The position numbers were made by a program, and so were the translations under genes. Source: JAAGZL01 sp964628835 (GTDB taxonomy: Bacteria > Pseudomonadota > Gammaproteobacteria > Chromatiales > Chromatiaceae). Taken from it: DNA of 14,615 nucleotides. The notes under the pieces are model-generated. The model was not told where the DNA came from. It searched no databases and saw only the letters and a program-made list of their open reading frames with translations. The first letter of the stretch is position 1; each line of letters starts with the position of its first letter. This document shows, one piece after another, positions 1-7,700 of this stretch. The stretch covers positions 1 to 14,615 of the forward strand of contig CAZVME010000084.1 in NCBI GenBank assembly GCA_964628835.1. The letters are read 5' to 3'.

Positions 1-26
1 CCACCTGATACAATGTGTTACAAAAC

Positions 27-69
27 GTTTCAAGAGTGAAACATACAACCTTACCTTCCTTGTTATAAT
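27..69 (+). promoter_or_regulatory. candidate extended -10 promoter with upstream palindrome
   Basis: A consensus TATAAT lies at 64-69, preceded by TG plus one base (61-63), which makes an extended -10 element. No good -35 is visible. A perfect 6-bp inverted repeat, GTTTCA-N4-TGAAAC, lies at 27-42. If transcription starts about 7 bases after the -10 (near 76), the palindrome is centred near -41.5, the position used by class II activators of the CRP/FNR superfamily. The half-site does not match the FNR or CRP consensus, so the regulator is unknown. It would drive the cytochrome gene at 174, leaving a leader of about 100 bases. Confidence 0.4.
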
Positions 70-173
70 CGCTTCCAGCATGCAAATTAGCTAGATCGTA
101 AAAGGTTGGCTGTTTGCAGGTAGGGTTGGTACTTTTACCACAAAATTAAGACATAAAACTGAGGAAATCACCA

Positions 174-821
174 ATGATCTCTAAGCGATTAATACAAGCT
201 ACTAAGATAAAGAAACTCTTTCCCCTTGTTGCGGCAGCCGCACTTGTGTCAAGCATGGGTGTATGGTCAACCGTATCCGCAGATACCCCTTCCAGCGCTG
301 CAGGTCATCACGAATACCCAAGCATTGAGAAAACATCTGCCGACGCCCCGGCCGAGTTCAAGATGAAACCAGAATTCATGGAACGAGTAAAGAAACTGCC
401 ACCAGCATTCATAAAAAAATTCAAGAACATGACATCAAAGCATAATCGGTTCAGTCACGTGGCCACAGCGCGCCAGGTGATGGTGGAACTGGTCACTGAT
501 GTAAACTGCGTGACAACCATGCTGATGGTCGAGAATGGAGAGGCCGCTGCCGATTGTGCTGTCCGCGCTTCAAGACATCGCTGGCCGAAGGGACACCTGC
601 TTGCCTACGTTAAGCTGAACCAGATAAACGTAGAGTCGCTCGGCATCCTGCCTAAAATTAATGAAATGGTCGAAGTGAATCTGGAAAAAGTGGCTGAATT
701 AGCTCTGAAGAAGGATTTTGTAACCGCCAGCGAGACAATGGGCGAGGTATTGAAGGGCTGTGCAATGTGCCACAACGTGTTCCGATTTGGCCATGGCGAA
801 TCCCCTTACATAATGGAATAA
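174..821 (+). CDS. periplasmic c-type cytochrome, cytochrome c'/c-556-like
   Basis: This is a 215-residue exported monohaem cytochrome. A Sec signal peptide is evident: basic N-terminus (K4, R5, K11, K13, K14), hydrophobic stretch 15-34, likely cleavage after V-S-A at 36. The single haem site C196-A-M-C199-H200 sits near the C-terminus and is followed by N-V-F-R, the placement and context typical of cytochrome c' and c-556, where haem lies on the last helix of a four-helix bundle. The rest is helix-rich. At 215 residues it is longer than the usual 130-150 of that family, with extra residues after the signal peptide. Two further cysteines, C112 and C128, could form a disulphide. The start is supported by GAGGA at 161-165, 8 bases before ATG. 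Its partner is unknown; the outer-membrane protein downstream on the same strand is a candidate for co-function. The haem site is certain and the exact subfamily is not. Confidence 0.85.
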   Translation: MISKRLIQATKIKKLFPLVAAAALVSSMGVWSTVSADTPSSAAGHHEYPSIEKTSADAPAEFKMKPEFMERVKKLPPAFIKKFKNMTSKHNRFSHVATARQVMVELVTDVNCVTTMLMVENGEAAADCAVRASRHRWPKGHLLAYVKLNQINVESLGILPKINEMVEVNLEKVAELALKKDFVTASETMGEVLKGCAMCHNVFRFGHGESPYIME

Positions 822-899
822 CCCGCTTCATCTGTGGTATATTTGAAACCTGCAATGGAAGTGGACGCATCACTATATCGTAGATTAGCGGTAAATAAG

Positions 900-926
900 G
901 GGGCGGCATACAGCGTATGCCGCCCC
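900..926 (+). terminator. perfect 12-bp hairpin between cytochrome and porin genes
   Basis: GGGGCGGCATAC (900-911) is the exact reverse complement of GTATGCCGCCCC (915-926), with the 3-base loop AGC. No U-run follows on the + strand, so this is not a classic intrinsic terminator. On the minus strand it is followed by CTTATTTACC, which is also weak. It may attenuate read-through from the cytochrome gene or protect the 3' end of its mRNA. An in-frame ATG at 917 lies inside the stem, so it is unlikely to start the next gene. Confidence 0.55.
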
Positions 927-1009
927 ACGTGACGTACTGGGCTCTGATCAAGCCTGTAGTTTGTGTCGTCAACCAAAATCAACTACTTACATTTAAGTGG
1001 GAAAATGAC

Positions 1010-2158
1010 ATGATAATAAATCAAAAATCTACCGGCCCTCGCAGATCAGGTCTGGTATGTGCGGTTGGCTTAGCCATATTTGCCACATCAGGGGCCGCCA
1101 TGGCGCAATCGCCGAATGGTATGGCTATGGACCCTGCAGCAAAACAAGCCATGATGATGAAGATGATGGCAAAGAAAATGCCTCATCCAATGCCATCTGG
1201 TGTGTTCGGCACCTACATGCTGCCGAAAAAGGGCAAGGGAGTATTTGGCTACGGTTATACCAATGTCCAGGTCGAAGGTTTAATCGAGGGGGACGATGAG
1301 GTATCGCCGGAATACGTAGCTGCGAATACACCCAATCCATTCTTTGGCCTCCCCGGCCAACCGCCTACACAGCGCATAATACCTACGAAACTGGATGTCC
1401 ATGTCCACAAATTCTATGGCTTGTATTCTGTCACCGACCATGTCGCCGTAGCGGCGCTTGTTCCCTACATCAGAAAGGATATGAAAGCCGTCACCTTTAA
1501 TGCGCCTGGTAATGCCCGCATCGGCACCAGCGTTAATGATTCCAACGGGTTGGGCGATATTAAACTAGGTTTGGTAACACGGCTCTATGACGACCAGGTC
1601 CACCATCTGCTTCTCGACACCATTCTAAGTGCGCCAACCGGCAGCATTACCAAAAAGGGTGCTGCGCTTAACCCGATGGGTGTGATGCAGCCGACCCGCT
1701 TATTCTATGGCATGCAACTCGGCTCAGGCACATGGGATGCCATGCTGGGGCTGGCCTATTGGGGCAAGAAAGGACCCTGGGGCTGGGGTGCGCAGTATAT
1801 GGCGACAATACGGATGGAAGATGAGAACGATGAGCATTGGCGCTATGGAAACAAGCAAGAGGTCAATACCTGGCTCAGCTACAGATGGATGCCACAACTC
1901 ACCACCTCGATTCGTCTGGCCGGTTCTAAAGAAGGCCGCATCGACGGCAGTGACCCGGAAATGGTCGGTCCAGCCGTCGGGGCAGATCCAGATAACTACG
2001 GTGGTGAAAAAGTCGAGCTCTCTCTCGGGGTAAACTTTATGCCTGCCAGAGGCCACAATTTGTCTCTCGAGTATGGTGAACCCATCTATCAGGATCGCAA
2101 CGGTGTACAAGGCGATCACCAACGGACCATTAATGCCAGCTGGCGCATGGTCTTCTAA
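1010..2158 (+). CDS. outer-membrane beta-barrel 'transporter' with Met-rich N-terminus
   Basis: This protein of 382 residues starts from ATG 1010. That start gives a proper signal peptide (R11-R12, hydrophobic 14-30, cleavage after A-M-A at 32), whereas the longer reading frame from 917 would bury it. The mature N-terminus is rich in methionine: nine Met between residues 38 and 61, with H59. From about residue 64 the chain alternates aromatic and small residues in short amphipathic strands and ends W-R-M-V-F, an outer-membrane barrel terminus with C-terminal Phe. Overall it resembles the MetA-pathway phenol degradation/'transporter' barrel family (Pfam Phenol_MetA_deg), a label that does not establish a substrate. 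The Met cluster suggests soft-metal (copper) contact, but this is inference. The preceding cytochrome gene lies 188 bp upstream on the same strand, with the 900-926 hairpin between. Only a weak GTGGGA precedes the start. Confidence 0.72.
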   Translation: MIINQKSTGPRRSGLVCAVGLAIFATSGAAMAQSPNGMAMDPAAKQAMMMKMMAKKMPHPMPSGVFGTYMLPKKGKGVFGYGYTNVQVEGLIEGDDEVSPEYVAANTPNPFFGLPGQPPTQRIIPTKLDVHVHKFYGLYSVTDHVAVAALVPYIRKDMKAVTFNAPGNARIGTSVNDSNGLGDIKLGLVTRLYDDQVHHLLLDTILSAPTGSITKKGAALNPMGVMQPTRLFYGMQLGSGTWDAMLGLAYWGKKGPWGWGAQYMATIRMEDENDEHWRYGNKQEVNTWLSYRWMPQLTTSIRLAGSKEGRIDGSDPEMVGPAVGADPDNYGGEKVELSLGVNFMPARGHNLSLEYGEPIYQDRNGVQGDHQRTINASWRMVF

Positions 2159-2816
2159 CGAGTGATTTTTTAGTCTACTGCTGCCCGCCATGGAGAGCTA
2201 CCCTCTCTCACTTTGTTCTCCCTGGCGCGCGGCGGTCGACTAGACTCATAACAGAATATTGAAATACATGGGTTGCTTGTTGCTTCCCATACCCATCACA
2301 CTCTGTAAATTGCTCTTCATTGCTCATAACTAAAACGTTCAGCGGCACTGGGAAAATGCGAGATGGCGAGCAAATTTTTTCACGTGACTGCACTGCTATA
2401 TGCCGCACTACCTTAAATTAAAGCAATCTGTACTTAGTGAAATTTTTCGTACCATTACCCCCCCTTAGAAGCACTACATCATATTTATGATCTGATGCAG
2501 CATTAGTCAAATCAGGGGGCTGCTTAAGTTTCTAACCAGCACAGAGCGGCCTGTTTGTGGTGCTTATATAGCATCGGGTTTCTTTACATCCGGTCTAATC
2601 CGCTTGAACCACTTGAAATGCAGCTCTCACAACATCGAGCTGAAGTCGCTAATGGCGAGTGGATTTTCCATACATAAATTTTATAGGTTACTGATTACCC
2701 ATATAATGAGGAGCGGAATTGATAATTAGCATTTAATGCAATCCTTATATGCTGTACTCTGTAAAGCATTAACTGGCAACTCCAATCCCCCCCTTCAAAT
2801 TGTTAGAAGAGACCAA
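2159..2816. other. gene-poor region between porin and cytochrome b561
   Basis: I find no convincing gene in these 658 bases; the open frames are short and lack ribosome sites or recognisable sequence. A TATAAT at 2702-2707 and a TTGATA at 2719-2724 lie upstream of the b561 gene. Neither has a well-spaced partner (the nearest -10-like TTATAT for the TTGATA is 20 bases away), so the b561 promoter is only roughly placed. A short palindrome, GCATT-T-AATGC, occupies 2729-2739. No clear intrinsic terminator follows the porin stop. Confidence 0.4.
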
Positions 2817-3353
2817 ATGAACACAACAAAATACAACAACCTCCAAGTGACACTCCATTGGCTGACAGCGAGTGTTATAGGCTTTTTACTCGTTACAGGA
2901 ACTTTTGTCCTGAGTCATATAGACAATGTAAATCCTGACAAGGTTAACAACCTTAAAATCCACATGATCATCGGTGGCCTGGCATTTCTTCTAACGCTTG
3001 CCCGTATCGTCTGGCGGGGCAAGTCACCACAACCGGCTCATCTTAAAACTAACAATGCATTTTTGGATAAGGCCGGCGTTGCTGCCCACTACATCCTCAA
3101 TATTACCGCTGTTATCATTGCCATCAGCGGTGTAGGATTAGCTATAGCATCTGGATTGCCAGAAATAGTTTTCTTTGGTCAGGGACAACTCCCGGAAAGC
3201 TTTTTTGATTTTGTTCCACGCTTTGTCCACGGCATCTCAACGAAGATCATGTTTGCACTTATAGCACTGCATGTTATCGCAGCGATATATCATTCAGTGA
3301 TAATCAAAGATTCAGCATTCAAACGCATGTGGTTTGGCACTTCATTAGATTAA
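2817..3353 (+). CDS. cytochrome b561 (CybB-type di-haem membrane protein)
   Basis: This is a 178-residue inner-membrane protein with four hydrophobic segments (about 14-33, 47-67, 90-111, 138-160). Members of this family (Pfam Ni_hydr_CYTB/cytochrome b561) bind two b haems and pass electrons between quinone and acceptors. The likely axial ligands are all present: H14 (T-L-H-W), H49 (K-I-H-M), H138 (V-H-G) and H152 (L-H-V), with the spacing seen in E. coli CybB; H91 and H159 are additional. ATG 2817 is chosen over an upstream in-frame ATG at 2736. AGAAGAGA lies just ahead of it, and the sequence from M-N-T-T-K-Y leads directly into helix 1, as in the family. Known homologues include quinol:superoxide oxidoreductase activity, but the substrate here is not shown. 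It may exchange electrons with the periplasmic cytochrome at 174-821; that is inference from proximity only. Confidence 0.88.
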   Translation: MNTTKYNNLQVTLHWLTASVIGFLLVTGTFVLSHIDNVNPDKVNNLKIHMIIGGLAFLLTLARIVWRGKSPQPAHLKTNNAFLDKAGVAAHYILNITAVIIAISGVGLAIASGLPEIVFFGQGQLPESFFDFVPRFVHGISTKIMFALIALHVIAAIYHSVIIKDSAFKRMWFGTSLD

Positions 3354-3368
3354 CCCCGTGTGGCCGCT

Positions 3369-3415
3369 GGACATTCAAAATCCGGCACCGTTCGCTTATG
3401 GACGGTGCCGTGTCC
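3369..3415. terminator. two-tier hairpin between convergent genes
   Basis: CGGCACCGT (3383-3391) pairs perfectly with ACGGTGCCG (3402-3410) around a 10-base loop. An outer stem, GGACA (3369-3373) with TGTCC (3411-3415), encloses it with an asymmetric bulge. It starts 16 bases after the b561 stop. On the + strand no U-run follows. On the minus strand the inner stem is followed by GATTTTG. It could end transcription of both b561 and the convergent kinase gene at 3604-4200. Confidence 0.55.
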
Positions 3416-3603
3416 AATCATTAATAGATACGCAGAACGGCATGTCAGGCGTCCACTTCACTATACTGGGAGCGACCCCATACCGTCCCTGACACCCACA
3501 AGCATTACCTAGTTAGTCGCATCCGTGATGCATTGAATCTAGACTGTTCCCCATCCGTATGGAATACCACACTAGTAAAAACCACTGTGAAGGAAAAAGT
3601 AAA

Positions 3604-4200
3604 CTACCGTATTTGGCAGGCGGTGTCAGAACCTCTTTCAGTATGCATAGAAGACAATGACATCAGATACTCAACTCTTGATCTCAAATCTTTAATATGT
3701 GCAGGTATAGGAATAATCTTGGATATAGGAAGCCACTGAATCAGTAAACCGGCAATAACTGAGTGATTATGCAACTGAGTCCAGGGGTTCATTATTCGCC
3801 TCCTATTCTCGCCAGCTTCCTCCACTTGTTGCAGCGGAATCTGCCCCCACGGCAAGACCACCACAGCATCATATCCCTTCATATAGGCACGACACTTCCG
3901 ATAGAGATCGGCTGTTTCATCCTGATAGCGCGCAAACCCTCTGCTCAGCCATAAGTTAAAAATATCTACCGGGCAACGATCTGATACGAATCCATTTGAG
4001 CCATGCTCTAAATTATGCTTGTATTCAAGAACATTGAAAATTTTATTTCTCAGGGTCGCTGGCGGCTCGACAAAATTACCCACTTCATCGAAAAAACCGG
4101 AGTAGTGCTCCTCTATAAAGTCAGCGTTCAATCTTACGGCCAACTCCTTTGCCAGTGTCGTTTTACCAACACCAGCGCTACCTGATAATGCCAATTTCAT
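3604..4200 (-). CDS. P-loop kinase/AAA_28-like ATPase, substrate unknown
   Basis: This 198-residue soluble protein starts with a textbook Walker A loop, G7-S-A-G-V-G-K13-T14-T15, directly after a first beta-strand. A D-R-C-P-V-D motif near residue 73 matches the DRxPxD element of NadR ribosylnicotinamide kinase-like and AAA_28 proteins. A following hydrophobic strand (D-A-V-V-V-L-P) and an arginine-rich segment (E-N-R-R-R-I) look like the core sheet and LID of small-molecule kinases. Length fits that fold. The start is supported by AGGTGA (complement of 4208-4213), 7 bases before ATG. It stands alone: the convergent b561 gene lies on one side, and the RTX gene upstream on the same strand is separated by about 390 bp and a hairpin. 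It probably phosphorylates a nucleoside-like or cofactor substrate, but no residue fixes which. Confidence 0.75.
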   Translation of the reverse strand: MKLALSGSAGVGKTTLAKELAVRLNADFIEEHYSGFFDEVGNFVEPPATLRNKIFNVLEYKHNLEHGSNGFVSDRCPVDIFNLWLSRGFARYQDETADLYRKCRAYMKGYDAVVVLPWGQIPLQQVEEAGENRRRIMNPWTQLHNHSVIAGLLIQWLPISKIIPIPAHIKDLRSRVEYLMSLSSMHTERGSDTACQIR

Positions 4201-4593
4201 CTAATAATCACCTATTTACTCTAATAGAGGTTTGAATAACTCCATCCTGGAATTTTCAGACCACAAATACAAGCAAATCAGCCAGAAGCAACAGGCTTGA
4301 TTCATGATGCCACCCCAAAGGAATGGAATAGGATACGCCGCAACAAACTTATTATTTTCGACTCCCTAAAAAAAACAAAACCTCCAGTTTTCTACAATAA
4401 TTACCGAGACATCATCCAACTTCTTCTGCGGGATATTTAGGATACCTCCAGTCTACACATCAAACACTTCTATTTATCTCAACCCATATACAAGAAACAA
4501 TCATGGTGCTAAATATTGTCATAGTAACCAAGTAGCGTCAGACCATTTTATCAAGCCCCGAGAACTTTCTCGGGGACTCTAGTCGAAAAGTAC
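4201..4593. other. intergenic region between RTX gene and kinase gene
   Basis: This stretch of 393 bases is AT-rich and holds the RTX-gene hairpin (4556-4575). It also holds a possible minus-strand micro-ORF of 29 codons (4216-4305) ending just before the kinase ribosome site, preceded by a GGGGTGG element. I see no RNA gene or repeat, and no convincing -10/-35 pair for the kinase. Confidence 0.4.
4556..4575 (-). terminator. hairpin terminator-like element after the RTX gene
   Basis: CCCCGAGA (4556-4563) pairs with TCTCGGGG (4568-4575) around a 4-base loop, 18 bases past the stop codon of the giant RTX gene. In the gene's direction the stem is followed by CTTGATAAAATGG, so the U-tract is poor. 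Position and stem strength still favour a role as 3' end of the secretion operon transcript. Confidence 0.6.
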
Positions 4594-4705
4594 TTACTGC
4601 CAAGATGTGGCCAACACCGTTGTTAACTGGTCTTTTACCTCCTGGGGGACAACTGCACCAACACCTGCTGGAACATCAAACACTGCCATTGCATTGACCA
4701 GTTGA
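4594..4705 (-). other. C-terminal type I secretion tail of the RTX protein
   Basis: The last 36 or so residues read as hydrophobic, Ala/Val-rich, charge-poor sequence (L-V-N-A-M-A-V-F ... V-L-A-T-S-W-Q). This resembles the uncleaved C-terminal ends of many large RTX proteins of marine and soil Gammaproteobacteria, where the signal for the ABC transporter lies. The assignment rests on position and resemblance, not on a defined motif. Confidence 0.6.
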
Positions 4706-7700
4706 GCCACTTGGCCCTGCTGTAAGAGAAGATCACTGGCCTTTATCGTATCAAGCTGAGAGCTCTCACCTAGATACCAGTTCTTCACTGTAACTTGGTC
4801 ATTTGTACCTACCAAATCAATAACAAGATTATTTCCTTGTTGGGAGAACCATAAATCGTTGAATGCAACATCAGTAAAAGACAACATATCCAAATCAACT
4901 TGATTGGTATCAAAGTTAACAATAGTGTCCTGTCCATCTAACACGGAGAATCTGTAGGTGTCATCACCCGCACCACCATTAAGTGTGTCATTGCCGGTTC
5001 CGCCAATAATAGTGTCACTACCAGATGATCCTGTAATAGCATCATGGCCAGCACCACCATCTACCGCAGTTATGTTCAGTAACTCCGTACTTGAGAGATC
5101 AAGGGTATTGCCAGAGCTGGTACCTACTATAGTGTTGTTACCCAGACCACCATCAATGCGATCGATACTGTCTGTGGCTAACAGCCTGGATAGGCCAATG
5201 CCGTCATCACCATTTCCGCCCTGGATGGTATCGAAGCCTTCTCCACCAATAATGCGGTCGCTGCCTTGATCCGTTCCTTCAACTATGAAGGTGTCATCTC
5301 CTGCGCCACCCTTCAGAGTATCGTTACCCGTTCCACCAATGATGGTGTCATTACCAGCTGATCCTGTAATAGCATCATGGCCAGCACCACCATCTATCGC
5401 AACTATGTTCAGTAACTCCGTACTTGAGAGATCAAGGGTATTGCCAGAGCTGGTACCTNNNNNNNNNNNNNNNNNNNNNNNNNNNNNNNNNNNNNNNNNN
5501 NNNNNNNNNNNNNNNNNNNNNNNNNNNNNNNNNNNNNNNNNNNNNNNNNNNNNNNNNNCGATACTGTCTGTGGCTAACAGCCTGGATAGGCCAATGCCGT
5601 CATCACCATTTCCTCCCTGGATGGTATCGAAGCCGTCTCCACCGATAATGCGGTCGCTACCCTGATCCATACCTTCAACTATGAAGGTATCATCTCCTGC
5701 ACCACCGTTGAGCGTGTCATTGCCAGTTCCACCTATTATGTTGTCGTCTCCAACAGACCCTGTAATGGCATCATGACCAGATCCACCCAAATGTGTAATT
5801 TCTAGTTGATCATTGTTTCCTTTAATGGTTAATTCGAATACATCGCTTATATCAATACCACCACGGTCAGTAGCTGTTACTTTGATATCAATTTCATTAA
5901 CATCACCATTGCCAGGTGTGCCACTAAAGGCACCATACTCGGAGTCAAAGCTAAGCCAATCTGGTAGTGGATTTCCATTGGCCAGCGTTGCCGAATAGTC
6001 GAGCACATCCCCGTTTGGCGTATCTAAATCAGAGAATAGCTCATCCGGCAGTTGCATATTAAATTCGTCATGTATACGTACTGCTTGGTCACTTAGTGCA
6101 CCATTAAGAACCGGGGAAGTATTTGGTGTAAGCCGGTAGAACCTACCAACCACATCCTGCCCATATTCGGATCTCTGCTCCCAGACAATGGATAGACTAC
6201 CGTTGGAAAGCGCAGTCAGGGATAGATTAGAACTAGTATTTGTAGGACCAGTATTGATCTGCAACTCACCATCAACCGGAACACCATCACCAGTGAAGCG
6301 TTGAGCAAACACATTTCCGTACTCTGAACCATCAGTACTAGTTGGATATTGCGAGCCCCATGCCACCAGGAACCCACCACCAGGCAACGTAGTTATTTTC
6401 GGGGTTGTCTGTGAACCAACACTCCCAGTATTAATGATGAACTCTGTACCCAGGGGTTGTCCCATATCCCCAAAGCGCTGACCATATATGTCCCAGCCAT
6501 CTTGCCCTGAAGATTGCCAAGCCACGATAAAGCCACCATTTGCCAAACCTACTACGCATGGTTTCTCCTGAGAACCAGCGCTGGTAGAGTTAATCTGGAA
6601 CTCATCCCCCATTGGGTTGCCTGCTGCATCATACCGCCAGCCAATAACCCCACTTCCATCTCCATCCTGGTACAACGACGTCCAGACTGCCACATAGCCA
6701 CCATCTAAAAGACCGGTAACGCTCGGTTGATACTGGTTTGTGAAATCATTGCTACTGAGATGGAACTCATCTCCTACTGGGGTGCCCGTAGCATCATAAC
6801 GCCGACCGTAGATACCGGGCTCATAAGTGACACCATACTCACTACTATCGTAATTGAAGAATTCTGGGTTTATCCCTTCCTCATCTGATCTCCAAGTTAT
6901 CAAAAACCCGCCATCAGCAAGCACAGTTAGCGCAGAATCACTCTGACTGTCAATCGTAGTCATGTTGGCCTGAAATTCTGCTCCAGCTGGATTTCCATCA
7001 GAATTAAAAAGCTGCCCAAATACACCGCTGTCACTGCCATCCTGATCTATAGAATCCCAGGTTACCACCCATCCACCGGACGGTAGACCAACTGCTGTAG
7101 GATTGATTTGAGCAAAGCCAGCACCAGGCATGTGAAACTCCGCCCCAATACGATCACCAGAGGAGTTGTAACGCTGAGCAGATATGGCCTGGATCGGCCC
7201 ATATTCTGCGGCGGCATAGCCGCCCCATACAATCAGGTATCCGCCATCTGCGAGTGCTACGGTTACCCCTTCATTAGTTTCATCAGCTGCAGCACTGCTG
7301 ACAATTTCTACATCTTCTGGAATAAGCCAATCCACCGCACTGGAATCAGCCAACACATTCAGCTGAAACTCGCCGTGTCCGCTTTCCCCGTTACTGTCTG
7401 TGGCGGTAACACGTACATCGTAGGTGCTGTCGCTGGCGATCCTAACTGGCCTGCCACTGAAAGATAAGGTCTTGCCAGAGAAACGCATCCAAGCTGGTAA
7501 TGGCGGGCCATCTGCCAGGGTGGCACTGAAATGCATGGTATCGCCATGGACAATATCGGGGTCAAAGAATGGATTGTCTGGCAACACAAAGGCAAAATCA
7601 GACTGCTCATCTACCGTCTGATCATCCAGAGTAACTGCCAGTTCAGGAGCGTCATTCAGATAGGCTATAGCAACAGTAAAGTCTGTAGATACGGCAAGCC

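Noticed and set aside
1..95. Frame open from the left edge for about 30 codons (+ strand)
   Set aside because: Too short, no recognisable protein end, and it runs through the promoter-like TATAAT region.
917..1009. Upstream in-frame start at 917 for the outer-membrane protein
   Set aside because: It lies inside the 900-926 hairpin, has no ribosome site, and would put 31 residues before a clear signal peptide that starts at 1010.
2208..2408. 66-codon minus-strand frame downstream of the outer-membrane gene
   Set aside because: No ribosome site, no domain, and atypical composition for the neighbourhood.
2736..2816. Upstream in-frame start at 2736 for cytochrome b561
   Set aside because: The added 27 residues are unlike the family's N-terminus, and the AGAAGAGA site precedes the ATG at 2817.
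3533..3739. 68-codon + strand frame overlapping the kinase gene end
   Set aside because: No ribosome site or recognisable motif, and it runs antisense to the kinase C-terminus.
4958..5665. Long open frames on the + strand through the RTX repeats, rich in Pro and Ser
   Set aside because: They are mirror frames of Gly/Asp repeat codons on the minus strand; no ribosome site or independent domain.
5050..5778. Possible CRISPR or satellite array because of regular repeats
   Set aside because: The period is 333 bp, a multiple of three, the units encode GGxGxD motifs in frame, and there are no spacers.
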